Notes: a model not told the origin generated them from the letters alone. A stretch of DNA of 64,000 bases from Methylobacterium sp. WL1 (GCF_008000895.1 NZ_CP042823.1:2818001-2882000); one strand, 5' to 3'; counted from the first letter of the stretch, positions 36,333 through 45,176 are shown. Program-made: numbers and translations.

Positions 36333-37430
36333 TCAGACGAGGCCGAGCACGTGGATCAGGCCGAGGCTGACGGCGCCCAGCGCAAGGAGCGAGGCGACCA
36401 CCGCGAGGGTCACCCGCGCGCCGGCCTTGGCGACGCTGCGCACGTCGACCCCGAGGCCGAGCGCCGCCATCGAGACCACGGTCAGCACGTTGGCGGTCTC
36501 CGACATCGGCGCGAGCGCAACCTGCGGGACCAGCCCGGCCGAGCGAAGGCCCGCGAGCGCAAGGAAGGCGAGGATGAACCACGGCACCAGGCGGTGGATC
36601 GCGAGGCCGCCGCGGGCCGGGCGGTCGCCGGCGGTGACGCCGGGGGCGGCCTCGTCGGTCTCCTCGCGCAGCCGGCTTGCGCCGAGCGAGAGCACCAGGA
36701 CGACCGGGCCTAGCATCAGCACCCGGACGAGCTTCACCAGGGTTCCGACCTGGACGCTGAGCGCCGCGACCGGCGCAGTGGCGGCGAGGACCTGTGGGAC
36801 GGCGTAGACGGTGAGGCCGGCAAGCACGCCGTACTGCATCGGCGACAGACCGAGCAGCGGCACCAGCAGCGGCAAGCCGAGCACCACCAGCACGCCCAGC
36901 ACCGCGGTGAAGGCGATGGAGGCGGCGACGTCCTCGCCGTCGGCGCCGATCACCGGTGCCGTGGCCGCGATCGCCGAGTTGCCGCAAATCGAGTTTCCGC
37001 ATGCGACGAGGATCGCCATGCGCGGATGCAGCCCGAGCGCTCGGCCGATGCCGTAACTCGACAGGATCGCCACGACGACGACGCCCGCGATGCCGAAGAG
37101 CAGGCCCGGTCCGGCGGCGAGGATCGTCGCGAGGCTGAGCGACGCGCCGAGTAGTACGACCGCGATCTCCAGCACGGTCTTGGCCCCAAAGGCGATGCCG
37201 GGAAAGAAACGTTGCGACGGGGTCCAAATGGTGCGGATCGCGCTGCCGAGCAGGATCGCCAGCACCAGGGCTTCGAGCCAGGCACGACCGAACAGATGCG
37301 CCTCGGCGGCTTCGAAGCCGATCGCTGCGGCGGTGACCGCTACGCAGAGGCCCAGTCCCGGAAGGATGGCTCTGATGCCGGCCAAGGCACGCATCGAACG
37401 AGAGTGGGAGAAAAGTCTGGGCGCGGACAT
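36333..37430 (-). CDS. YeiH-family putative sulfate/sulfite exporter (PSE family)
   Basis: 365 residues, about ten helices. It carries the family signature ACGNSICGNSAIAATAPVI (about residues 160-180). The start is set at the ATG MSAPRLF, which has CGGAG upstream; a longer GTG frame to 37478 overlaps a promoter-like site and has no ribosome site. YeiH relatives are annotated as exporters of sulfate or sulfite-like anions. With the sulfite dehydrogenases this fits detoxification of sulfite. The cyclase gene follows in the same unit. Confidence 0.85.
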   Translation of the reverse strand: MSAPRLFSHSRSMRALAGIRAILPGLGLCVAVTAAAIGFEAAEAHLFGRAWLEALVLAILLGSAIRTIWTPSQRFFPGIAFGAKTVLEIAVVLLGASLSLATILAAGPGLLFGIAGVVVVAILSSYGIGRALGLHPRMAILVACGNSICGNSAIAATAPVIGADGEDVAASIAFTAVLGVLVVLGLPLLVPLLGLSPMQYGVLAGLTVYAVPQVLAATAPVAALSVQVGTLVKLVRVLMLGPVVLVLSLGASRLREETDEAAPGVTAGDRPARGGLAIHRLVPWFILAFLALAGLRSAGLVPQVALAPMSETANVLTVVSMAALGLGVDVRSVAKAGARVTLAVVASLLALGAVSLGLIHVLGLV

Positions 37431-37454
37431 GGATGGCTCCGAGGTGATGCCGGA

Positions 37455-37481
37455 GGATCCCAGGTCCCGTTCATTCACTCC
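37455..37481 (-). promoter_or_regulatory. Weak ECF promoter-like site before the YeiH-family gene
   Basis: Minus strand: GGAGTGAA, 13 bases, GGATCC. It is a poorer match than the four sites at 27839, 27922, 33253 and 34972 and has one extra spacer base. It would give a very short leader to the ATG at 37430. Confidence 0.35.
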
Positions 37482-37639
37482 AACGGAATGATTAGATGCT
37501 TTTCATCGCCGAAATAGATGAGACGAAAACCCCTTCAGAGTTTGCGGAGACTCATTGTGGGGGGCCGACAGGCGGATTCACCCGTCGATCCAGCGGGCCG
37601 TGATCGTCGTGTCCGCAGCAAGCCCATAGATCCTGACTG

Positions 37640-38211
37640 CTGTTCCTGATCGTCGTGCTTGGTCCCTACGTGGCCCGGATCCCGATGGCCGCCCTCGTTG
37701 CGGTGATAATCATGCCATCAACACCTTCCAGTGGAAGTCGCTCGGGACCCTGGTGACCCACCCGAAGGCGTCGAGCTTCGTGATGCTCGGCACCGTGGCG
37801 GTGGTGGTCGCCACCCACGACCTCGCCAAGGGCGTCCTTTTCGGCGTGGTCCTCAGCGGTCTGTTCTTCGCCCACAAGGTCACGAGGTTCTTCGCCGTCC
37901 GGTCGTCCCACGGTGAGGGCGACGTGCGGACCTACCAGGTCAACGGGCAGATCTTCTTCGCGACGGCCGAAGCCTTCCACGCCGCCTTCGATTTTCGCGA
38001 GGAGGCCCTGCGGGCGGTCGTGACTGACCTGCAGGCGGCGCACTTCTGGGACATCTCGGCCATCAACGCCCTCGACCGGGTCGTGCTGAAGTTCCGTCAT
38101 CACGGCATCGCGGTCGATGTCGTCGGCATGAACGAGGCGACGGCCACGATGGTCGAGCGCGTCGGCACCCACGACAAGCCGGGGGCGACCTTCGCCGTGG
38201 GCGGCCACTGA
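37640..38211 (+). pseudogene. SulP-family anion transporter, 3' remnant with frameshift
   Basis: Only the end of a SulP sulfate/bicarbonate transporter remains. The first frame reads LFLIVVLGPYVARIPMAALVAV, then the frame changes near 37712 and continues INTFQWKSLGTLVTHPKASS, the last helix and a full STAS domain (DVRTYQVNGQIFFATAEAF, FWDISAINALDRVVLKFR). At least 350 N-terminal residues are missing. The short reading from 37753 could still be translated alone. An anion-transporter remnant beside sulfite genes may record an earlier, larger cluster. Confidence 0.82.
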
Positions 38212-38344
38212 CCGTGGCGTCATCCTTCGCAAGGGCGGACGGATGCGGGCTGCCGTCTTCATCCGCCGGTGCGACAGGCCCCTCGGGTGCGCAATCCGAA
38301 AGTCGGGTCGGCAGGTTTGCGGCGTTCGTCGGGAGGTCGCGACC

Positions 38345-38525
38345 TCGATGACCCTCGACCTCTCTAGGCCAAAGGCCCTTCGGCACCATCGCCGACGCCC
38401 GCAACGCTTTGCCCTGGCCGGGGACCGCGCCCGCGCCCCGCATCGCGGCCCGTTGGACGAGTGTCAGGTGGGACGGGACGATCCGCGCGACCGTATCCCC
38501 GACGCTTTCGCGATCAGGGGGAAGG
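38345..38525 (-). pseudogene. Decayed phosphoglycerate mutase-like gene fragment
   Basis: The minus-strand reading DRESVGDTVARIVPSHLT, RAAMRGAGAVPGQGKALRAS and KGLWPREVEGH lines up with NGESLRDTVARVVPFHLR, PAAMRGPTLVVAHGNSLRAL and EGLCPREIES of the intact gene at 42218-42856. The key VVAHGNS histidine has been lost (now VPGQGKA). No start or full frame survives. It lies 100 bases past the COG4705 gene, so it marks a decayed second copy of that arrangement. Confidence 0.75.
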
Positions 38526-38628
38526 CTCACATGGGAGCGACGCCGGTCCTCGATCTGCCTCAAGGGTGGGGGCACAGAAATCGACGACCCGCGAAATTCC
38601 CGCCTCGGCCTTCCTCGGAACGTCGAGG

Positions 38629-39396
38629 CTAAGCCGACGCCGGATGGTGGCCGGCCCTCTGGGGAACGACCAGAACGCATACGACCATCAACGCAGCGAG
38701 CACCACCGAGATGGTCAGGTCGCTGATCCCCAGGCCACCCTGGGCAGAGGGCTTGTCGAGCGAGTTCGCGACCGTCGCACCGAGCGGACGCGTCAGGATG
38801 AAGGCGGCCCAGAACAGCGCCGTGCGGGAGGTCTTCGTGAAGAAGTAGAGACCGGCCGTGACGGCCAGGGCGCCGGCGATCAGCAGGGCGCTTCCGTTGT
38901 AGCCGAGTGGGGTGTCGTCGGCCATCCAGTCGCCCAACGCGGTGCCGAGCGTCTGCGAGAACATGATGGTCAGCCAGTAGAAACATTCCACCTTCGGGGT
39001 CGAGACGGTCTCGACCGCGACCGTCCCCTCCGACCTGTACCAGAGGCCGAGCGAGCCCAGCACGAGCGCGAGGAGGGATAGCGACCCGCCAAGGTAGCCG
39101 ATGCCCAGCGACCGGTCGAAGAGATCGGCCATCGTCGTTCCCGCCAAGGTCGTCGCAGTGATGACGGCCCAGTACAGGGACGGGTGAAACCGCTTGGCCT
39201 TGATCTGGGCCGCCACGGCGACAGCCAGGAGGGTCGCGAAGATTAGGGTGCCGACGAGGTAGCCCAGACCCAACGTCAGGGTGACGGCGTTGCCGCCGAC
39301 CTCGCCCAGGGTCGTGGCAACGATCTTGATCCCCCAGAAGGCCAGAGTGATCTCCGGGACCTTGCTCGCTTCGATACCGGTTCGGTCGTCGGCCAT
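38629..39396 (-). CDS. COG4705-type membrane protein, copy 4
   Basis: 255 residues. Same plan as the 12-16 kb copies and closest to copy 2: KVPEITLAFWGIKIVATTLGE, ATTLAGTTMADLFDRSLG, FSQTLGTALGDWMADDTPLG and TRPLGATVANSLDKP. About eight helices. Downstream of an RpiR regulator on the same strand (gap 49 bases). The recurrence of PAP2 nearby mirrors the first envelope module. Confidence 0.8.
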   Translation of the reverse strand: MADDRTGIEASKVPEITLAFWGIKIVATTLGEVGGNAVTLTLGLGYLVGTLIFATLLAVAVAAQIKAKRFHPSLYWAVITATTLAGTTMADLFDRSLGIGYLGGSLSLLALVLGSLGLWYRSEGTVAVETVSTPKVECFYWLTIMFSQTLGTALGDWMADDTPLGYNGSALLIAGALAVTAGLYFFTKTSRTALFWAAFILTRPLGATVANSLDKPSAQGGLGISDLTISVVLAALMVVCVLVVPQRAGHHPASA

Positions 39397-39445
39397 GGAT
39401 GGGTCCTCCGTCAGGTCGATGGGTCGGCGGCGTCACGGCTGCCGC

Positions 39446-40294
39446 TCAGGACCCGATCAGCTTCCTCAGCCGGTCGAGGTTGGCGAGTTGCCGAAGGGCG
39501 GTGTCGCGCTCGGCCGCGGCCAGGCCGAGGATGACGGCCTCCAGGGCGACGAGCGTGGTGGCGTGAAGGGCGACCTGGTTCGCGCGGCCGCGACGGGCCA
39601 ACAGCACGACCGTAGCCTTGCGGGCGATGGTGCTGGTCTCCGTGTCGGTCACGAGGACCACGGGCAGGCCCAGACGGTGCGCCTCGCCCATCACGGCCTG
39701 CACCTCGCGGTAGGGCTTGCCGTAGGCCAGGAGTACGACCGCGTCGTCGGCATGCAGGCCCAGCAACTGGTCGGCCAGCGACCATCCCGTCGCATCGAGA
39801 AGCAGGCTCTGCCGTCCCGAGCGCGTAAGTTGGAAGGCCACGTACCGGGCAAGATGCGCGGAGGGGCCGATCCCGAAGACGCCGATCCGGGTCGCTGGAT
39901 GCAGGGCGGTGACCGCCGCGAGGATACCCGCGCGTCCGTCCTCCGTCCGGAGCGCTTCCATCCCCTCCCGGTGCGCTTCCAGCACGGCATCGATGGCATC
40001 GCCGGTGGTGGCGCCGACTTCCGCCAGCGTTCGACGCATGTCGGTCGCCGGCGTCCGTCGGCCGTCGAGTCCGGCGGCGAGCGCCTGCTTGAGATCGGGC
40101 AGGCCATCGAACCCCAGCGCCTGGACGGCGCGGATCACGGTCGCGTCCGATGTCGCGAGATGCGTGGCGATCTGCTGGGCCGAGCTTGCGAGAACCGTCG
40201 CCCGATTCTGATCCAGGTAACCCGCGACCCGGGCAACGGCGGGGGACAGGGATGGCATCAGCCGCCGGACCGTGTCGCCGAACTCGTCCGCCAT
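39446..40294 (-). CDS. RpiR/MurR-family transcriptional regulator
   Basis: 282 residues. The N-terminal HTH (SLSPAVARVAGYLDQNRATV, SDATVIRAVQALGFDGLPDL) and C-terminal SIS domain (about 125-255, RIGVFGIGPSAHLARYVAFQ, LLAYGKPYREVQAVMGEAH) bind a phosphosugar effector. The start is set at MADEFGDT. It is divergent from the FTR1-like gene; the gap holds TGTAG-N6-CTACA, close to the pseudo-palindromes bound by HexR-type members. Confidence 0.87.
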   Translation of the reverse strand: MADEFGDTVRRLMPSLSPAVARVAGYLDQNRATVLASSAQQIATHLATSDATVIRAVQALGFDGLPDLKQALAAGLDGRRTPATDMRRTLAEVGATTGDAIDAVLEAHREGMEALRTEDGRAGILAAVTALHPATRIGVFGIGPSAHLARYVAFQLTRSGRQSLLLDATGWSLADQLLGLHADDAVVLLAYGKPYREVQAVMGEAHRLGLPVVLVTDTETSTIARKATVVLLARRGRANQVALHATTLVALEAVILGLAAAERDTALRQLANLDRLRKLIGS

Positions 40295-40339
40295 CGGCTT
40301 CGCCTCCGCCAGTTGGTGGTGCCCCGTTTGGAACCATGA

Positions 40340-40367
40340 TGTAGCATTTTCTACAATAACGTTGACA
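40340..40367 (+). promoter_or_regulatory. Candidate RpiR operator and promoter
   Basis: TGTAGCATTTTCTACA at 40340-40355 is a dyad with 5-bp arms and AT-rich centre, in the manner of HexR-type RpiR operators. TTGACA follows at 40362-40367 as a -35 box for the plus-strand gene; the -10 box is weak. It lies in the gap between the RpiR gene and 40443. Confidence 0.5.
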
Positions 40368-40442
40368 TCGGTAGCAAGAGCGACAATTCCTCCCGACGGA
40401 AACCGCGTCCGGCCAAGCGGTCGAGCGGTAGGGAGGATCGGA

Positions 40443-41207
40443 ATGGCCATCGACTGGGTGCATGCATGGCCCACGGCACTTGCGGCGTTCCTCGCCTCCA
40501 TCGTCGAGTTCGTCGAGGCCCTCACCATCGTGCTCGCCGTCGGCGCGACCCGGGGTTGGCAGAACGCCCTCGCGGGCGCCGCGGGCGCCCTAGCCGTCCT
40601 CCTTGCCATCGTGCTGCTCATCGGCCCGCTGCTGACCCGCATCCCCCTGCGGGACGTACAACTCGTCGTCGGCGGCCTGCTGCTGCTGTTCGGCATGCGT
40701 TGGCTGAGGAAGGCCATCCTCCGCTCCGCCGGTGTCATCGCCCTGCACGACGAGGACGAGGCTTACGGCAAGCAGGCGGCCGCGCTGGGCACCGGAGGCG
40801 GCGGCCGCCTTAGATGGGATGCGGTGGCCGTGACCACCGCCTTCAAGATCACCATGCTCGAAGGCCTGGAAGTCGTCTTCATCGTCGTCGCCGTCGGTGC
40901 GGGCGGGGCGGGACTCCTGGTCCCCGCCAGCCTCGGGGCGCTCGGCGCCCTGATCGTCGTGGTGGCGCTCGGCGTCGCGCTTCACCGCCCCCTGTCGATG
41001 GTGCCGGAGAACACGCTCAAGTTCACAGTCGGCGTCCTCCTGTCGGCCTTCGGCGCGTTCTGGGTCGGCGAGGGCATCGGCCTCGACTGGCCCGGCGGCG
41101 ACTGGGCGGTCGCGGCGCTGACCGCGGGCTTCCTCGGCCTCTCGGTTCTGGCCGTGCCGACGTGCCGTCGACGTGCCGGCGCCCTTCGTCCCCTCCCCAA
41201 CCTCTAG
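40443..41207 (+). CDS. FTR1-like/COG4280 membrane protein with duplicated Glu motif
   Basis: 254 residues, about seven helices. Two similar halves each have a Glu-rich motif at a helix start: SIVEFVEALTIVLAVGA (about 18-34) and TMLEGLEVVFIVVAVGA (about 138-154), like the REGLE motif of FTR1 iron permeases. I read it as COG4280, an uncharacterised family; iron or other metal transport is possible. The start has GGGAGG upstream. A related protein is encoded at 45566-46171. Confidence 0.7.
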   Translation: MAIDWVHAWPTALAAFLASIVEFVEALTIVLAVGATRGWQNALAGAAGALAVLLAIVLLIGPLLTRIPLRDVQLVVGGLLLLFGMRWLRKAILRSAGVIALHDEDEAYGKQAAALGTGGGGRLRWDAVAVTTAFKITMLEGLEVVFIVVAVGAGGAGLLVPASLGALGALIVVVALGVALHRPLSMVPENTLKFTVGVLLSAFGAFWVGEGIGLDWPGGDWAVAALTAGFLGLSVLAVPTCRRRAGALRPLPNL

Positions 41208-41215
41208 GCATCCGC

Positions 41216-41428
41216 ATGCACTGGCTCGGAACCGTCCTTCGCGAACTCCTGGGATTGGTCGTGGACGATGTCGGCTTCGCCGCCTCCATCGTCGCCTGGG
41301 TCGGGGCGGCTTGGCTGGTGCGCGCCTACGGACAGGCCGGCACGACATCGGCCGCGATCTTCCTGTTCGGAGGGCTTGGCCTGATCCTGGTGGAAAGCGT
41401 CCTCAGGCGTTCCGGGGCGCCGCGATGA
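41216..41428 (+). CDS. Small two-helix membrane protein
   Basis: 70 residues with two hydrophobic segments (about 17-35 and 45-62, GTTSAAIFLFGGLGLILVES). It sits 8 bases after the FTR1-like gene and its stop overlaps the PAP2 start (ATGA), so it is part of the same unit. No known family. Confidence 0.65.
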   Translation: MHWLGTVLRELLGLVVDDVGFAASIVAWVGAAWLVRAYGQAGTTSAAIFLFGGLGLILVESVLRRSGAPR

Positions 41429-42228
41429 CCCGGCCCTCGCTGCCGGTCGCGACCGATGGGATCAAGGCCGCCGGGATCACCCCATCGCTCCTAGCACGCA
41501 TGGGGCAGCGCGACTTTGGGCTGGCGGCGGGCGCCTTCCTCGTCGTGGCACTGCTCCTCGGCTTCGGGCTTCTCGCCGACGAGGTGATCGAGGGCGGAAC
41601 GGCACGGTTCGACCTGGCGGTGCTCACCGCGCTTCGAACGGGCAAGGATCTCGCCATCCCCATAGGACCGGCCTGGGTGCAGGAGACGGGACGGGACGTC
41701 ACCGCGCTGGGAAGCTTCGTCTTCCTCGGCTTCCTTTCGGCCGCGACCGTTGGTTACCTCATGCTGGTCCGCAAGCGCGACCTCGCGATGGTGATGGTGG
41801 CCGCGGTCCTCGGCGGCACAATCGCAAGTACCTTGCTCAAGTACGGCATCGACCGCCCCAGGCCGGACTTCCCGAACGCGGTGCGGGTCTTCACGCCGGG
41901 CTTCCCGAGCGGTCACGCAACGCTTGCCACCGTCACCTTCCTGACACTCGGCGTCCTCCTGACCCGAGGGAGCGCCGACCGCCGGGTAAAGTCGTACTTC
42001 ATGGGCCTGAGCGTGTTCCTGACGGTGGCGGTTGGGCTGAGCCGGATCTACCTCGGCGTGCACTACCCGAGCGATGTCCTCGCCGGATGGTGCGTGGGCG
42101 CGGCCTGGGCGGTGTCCTGCTGGATCCTCGCCCTCTGGCTTCAATCCCGCGGCAAGATCGAGCGGGAAGGAGCCGAGGCCGCACCGGCTCGATCCGGAAC
42201 GGGCACGGAGCCGGAGCTCAGTCGATGA
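41425..42228 (+). CDS. PAP2-family membrane phosphatase
   Basis: 267 residues. Catalytic motifs intact: KYGIDRPRP (KX6RP), FPSGHAT (PSGH) and SRIYLGVHYPSD (SRX5HX3D). Strongly similar to the 12349-13083 protein from LLGFGLLADEVIEG to the end, so the two are paralogs. It probably acts on lipid or polyprenyl phosphates at the outer face of the inner membrane. Its last codons overlap the end of the converging gene at 42218 by 11 bases. Confidence 0.92.
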   Translation: MTRPSLPVATDGIKAAGITPSLLARMGQRDFGLAAGAFLVVALLLGFGLLADEVIEGGTARFDLAVLTALRTGKDLAIPIGPAWVQETGRDVTALGSFVFLGFLSAATVGYLMLVRKRDLAMVMVAAVLGGTIASTLLKYGIDRPRPDFPNAVRVFTPGFPSGHATLATVTFLTLGVLLTRGSADRRVKSYFMGLSVFLTVAVGLSRIYLGVHYPSDVLAGWCVGAAWAVSCWILALWLQSRGKIEREGAEAAPARSGTGTEPELSR

Positions 42229-42856
42229 TGCGGCGGGATGCGATGGTGGTATCCGGACCGAACTCGTAGACCCGGATCGATCCGGTCGCGATCTCGACGG
42301 ATTCGATTTCCCTTGGGCAAAGTCCTTCGAGCACCATCACCAAGGCCCGCAACGAGTTGCCGTGGGCGACGACCAGCGTCGGACCGCGCATCGCCGCCGG
42401 CTGGATATGCCTCAGGTGGAAGGGCACGACCCGGGCGACGGTGTCCCGGAGGCTCTCGCCGTTCGGCGGCTGACCCTTGTAGGAGCGCCGCCAGCCCTCG
42501 ATCCGCTCCGCCCCGAAACGTTCGTAGGCGCCCTGCTTGCCAAGGCCGCTGAGGTCGCCGTAGTCGCGCTCGTCCAGGGCGGTATCCCGGAGGGGCACCA
42601 GATCGGCCTGCCCCAGGGCATCGAGCGCCAGCCGGGAGGTCGCGATGGCCCGCGCGAGGGTCGACGTGAAGGCTGAGGCGAAGCGAAATCCTTCGTCCTT
42701 GAGCCGCAGCCCGGCCGAGCAGGCTTCCTGTCGGCCCCGCTCGGTGAGGGGTGAGTCGAGCAGTCCCGTGAAAAGGCCGTCGGCGTTGGCCTGGCTCTGG
42801 CCATGGCGGACGAGGACGAGACATCGCCCCGGCGGGGGTACTGAAGAGGCGATCAC
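42218..42856 (-). CDS. gpmA: Histidine phosphatase, 2,3-bisphosphoglycerate-dependent phosphoglycerate mutase type
   Basis: 212 residues with the RHG active site LVLVRHGQSQANADGLFTG (phospho-His), ERDYGDLSGLGKQ and the second His in VVAHGNSLRALVM. Length and motifs fit GpmA, which interconverts 3- and 2-phosphoglycerate. A GTG start is chosen (VIASSVPPPG), with GGAG six bases upstream; a longer frame to 42982 reads as non-coding and runs into the xoxF end. A decayed copy lies at 38345-38525. Its role in this cluster may be a phosphosugar link with RpiR. Confidence 0.85.
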   Translation of the reverse strand: MIASSVPPPGRCLVLVRHGQSQANADGLFTGLLDSPLTERGRQEACSAGLRLKDEGFRFASAFTSTLARAIATSRLALDALGQADLVPLRDTALDERDYGDLSGLGKQGAYERFGAERIEGWRRSYKGQPPNGESLRDTVARVVPFHLRHIQPAAMRGPTLVVAHGNSLRALVMVLEGLCPREIESVEIATGSIRVYEFGPDTTIASRRIID

Positions 42857-42947
42857 GCGGGCTCCGGGCGAAGGGTGGTGCGGACAGGGAAATGCCGGCG
42901 CGGAGGACCCGCACCGGCACCCTAGGCTCCTTGGTGTTCGCGACCGA

Positions 42948-44762
42948 TCAGTTCGGCAGGGCGAAGACGGTGAGCTGGCCACCGAGGTTGGTGTAGCTCG
43001 ACAGGGCGGCGTAGCCGCCCACCGCGCCGAGGCCGGCGTTCGGATCGGTCAGGCCGGCCGCGAGGCCGATGCCGGCCCAGCCACCGACACCCGACAGGAT
43101 GCCGACGTACTGCTTGCCCTTGTGCTGGTAGGTCATCACGTTGCCGATGATGCCCGACGGGGTCTTGAACTTGTACAGTTCCTTACCCGTCTTGGAGTCG
43201 ACGGCCTTCAGGTAGCCTTCGAGCGTGCCGTAGAAGACAACGTCGCCGGCGGTGGCGAGGGCGCCCGACCAGACCGAGAACTGCTCGGGATCGGACCACG
43301 CGATCTTACCCTTCACGCCGTCCCAGGCGATGAAGTTGCCCATGCCGCCATGGCTGTTCGGCGCGGGGTACATCGACAGGGTCGCACCGACGTAGGGCTG
43401 GCCCGGGGTGTAGGTCACCCGGAACGGCTCGTAGTCCATGCAGACGTGGTTGGTGGGCACGTAGAACAGGTTGGTCTTCGGCGAGTAGGCGGCGGGCTGC
43501 TGGTCCTTCGAACCCAACGCGGCCGGGCAGATACCCTTGGAGTTGGTGTCCTCGCCGTTCTGCTCGGTGGAGAACTTGGCCTGGACGAGGGGGCGACCGT
43601 AGGTCTTGGAGCCCTTGTCCATGTCGACCTTGGAGGCCCAGTTGACGACCGGATCGAACTTCTCGGCGACGAGGAGTTCGCCGGTGGCGCGGTCCAGGGT
43701 GTAGCCGAAGCCGTTGCGGTCGAAGTGGGTCAGCAGCGGGCGCTCCTTGCCGTCGACCTTCTGGTCGGTGAGGATCATCTCGTTGATGCCGTCGTAGTCC
43801 CACTCGTCGTGGGGGGTCATCTGGTAGACCCACTTGGCCTGCCCGGTGTCGGGGTTACGCGCCCAGATGGTCATCGACCACTTGTTGTCGCCCGGACGCT
43901 GCTTGGGGTTCCAGGTCGAGGGGTTGCCCGAGCCGTAGTACATCAGGTCGAGCTTGGGGTCGTACGAGTACCAGCCCCAGGTGCAGCCGCCGCCGGTCTT
44001 CCACTGGTCGCCTTCCCAGGTCTTCAGCGAAGAATCCTTGCCCACCGGCTTGCCGAGGTAGGTGGTCTTCTCCGGGTCGACGAGCATCTCGTCGTCCGGG
44101 CCGACGGAGTAGGCGCGCCAGACCTTCTTGCCGGACTTGAGGTCGTAGGCGGTCACGTGACAGCGTACGCCGAACTCGCCGCCCGAGATGCCGACGATGA
44201 CCTTGTCCTTCACCGGCAGCACCGTGGCGGTGTTGGTCTCGCCCTTCTTCGGATCGCCGTTCTGGACCGACCAGTTCACCTTGCCGGACTTGGCGTCGAG
44301 CGAGACGACCGTGGTGTCGGCCTGGTGCAGGATGATGGCGCCGTCGGCGTAGGCCAGGCCACGGTTGACCGTGTCGCAGCACATCACCGGGATCACCGAC
44401 GGGTCCTGCTTGGGCTCGTACTTCCACACGATCTTGGCCTCGTGGTCGAGGTCGAGCGCGTAGACGATGTTCGGGAACGGGGTGTGGACGTACATCATGT
44501 TGCCGATGACGAGCGGGGCGCCCTCATGGCCGCGCAGCACGCCGGTCGAGAAGGTCCAGGCCACCTGGAGGTTCTTGACGTTGTCCTTGTTGATCTGGTC
44601 GAGCTTCGAATAGCGCTGGTTCGTGTAGTCGAGGCCCGGGAACGCCCACTGGTTGGGGTCCTGCATCAGCTTCATCAGGTTTTCGTTCGCGATGGCCGGC
44701 ATGGCGGCCGGCAGGAGCGTCGCGGCGTAGGCGACGGACGCCGCAAGGGCGATCTTCCTCAT
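42948..44762 (-). CDS. xoxF: Lanthanide-dependent PQQ methanol dehydrogenase XoxF
   Basis: 604 residues. A signal peptide (1-25, ending AMPAIANEN) and an eight-bladed PQQ propeller. The adjacent cysteines C128-C129 (VMCCDTV) are the usual disulfide under PQQ. The catalytic Asp D322 (EWDYDGINE) is followed two positions on by D324, the extra Asp that marks lanthanide-binding XoxF and is Ala in MxaF. It oxidises methanol, and perhaps formaldehyde, in the periplasm. Neither a cytochrome (xoxG) nor xoxJ is adjacent, so it is an orphan copy that must use partners from elsewhere. Confidence 0.95.
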   Translation of the reverse strand: MRKIALAASVAYAATLLPAAMPAIANENLMKLMQDPNQWAFPGLDYTNQRYSKLDQINKDNVKNLQVAWTFSTGVLRGHEGAPLVIGNMMYVHTPFPNIVYALDLDHEAKIVWKYEPKQDPSVIPVMCCDTVNRGLAYADGAIILHQADTTVVSLDAKSGKVNWSVQNGDPKKGETNTATVLPVKDKVIVGISGGEFGVRCHVTAYDLKSGKKVWRAYSVGPDDEMLVDPEKTTYLGKPVGKDSSLKTWEGDQWKTGGGCTWGWYSYDPKLDLMYYGSGNPSTWNPKQRPGDNKWSMTIWARNPDTGQAKWVYQMTPHDEWDYDGINEMILTDQKVDGKERPLLTHFDRNGFGYTLDRATGELLVAEKFDPVVNWASKVDMDKGSKTYGRPLVQAKFSTEQNGEDTNSKGICPAALGSKDQQPAAYSPKTNLFYVPTNHVCMDYEPFRVTYTPGQPYVGATLSMYPAPNSHGGMGNFIAWDGVKGKIAWSDPEQFSVWSGALATAGDVVFYGTLEGYLKAVDSKTGKELYKFKTPSGIIGNVMTYQHKGKQYVGILSGVGGWAGIGLAAGLTDPNAGLGAVGGYAALSSYTNLGGQLTVFALPN

Positions 44763-45142
44763 AGGTGTTCCTCCATTTGAGCGTTCGAACCCGGACGTTG
44801 TGTCCGCCAGGGGTTTCGTCACCGCATCCCGGTCCGTCGGCGGCGACGTGTCGGCCCTGCGCGCTTCCGCGCCGGGCCCCGGACCGGGGCTGCATTCCCC
44901 TTGAGCCCCAAGATCATCGTCCGGGAGCCCAAGTGGAGCGCCGGTAGAAGTATCGAATTATAAGACCAGCGCAATAAGCATTTTCTAAGTGCGACAGAAT
45001 TATCCAGTCATTATCATGCGGATACTGATTTGGCCAATACACCGTCGCCCGAAAAAGCCATGGCTTTATCAGGGGCGCAAATAGTGCTGTTTTTTAAATA
45101 AAGATGCTGCTCTTTATTATTCCGAGACATCGCTTTTTTGCG
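44763..45142. other. Upstream region of xoxF
   Basis: About 380 bases without a gene. Base composition becomes much more AT-rich from 44940 to 45180 than elsewhere in the window, which fits a regulatory or recently joined stretch. The xoxF promoter must lie here; no clear boxes were identified by eye. Confidence 0.5.
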
Positions 45143-45170
45143 TTGACTCAGACTATCGAGTGGCTATCCT
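45143..45170 (+). promoter_or_regulatory. Sigma-70-like promoter for a candidate small RNA
   Basis: TTGACT (45143-45148), 16 bases, TATCCT (45165-45170). Predicted start near 45177. No plausible gene follows before the terminator at 45241. Confidence 0.55.
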
Positions 45171-45176
45171 TATTCC

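Noticed and set aside
37430..37478. GTG start for the YeiH-type gene at 37478
   Set aside because: No ribosome site; overlaps the promoter-like site; the ATG at 37430 has CGGAG at the right distance.
42645..44780. 711-residue plus-strand frame opposite xoxF
   Set aside because: It is the antisense of xoxF and gpmA; the minus-strand proteins match known families over full length.
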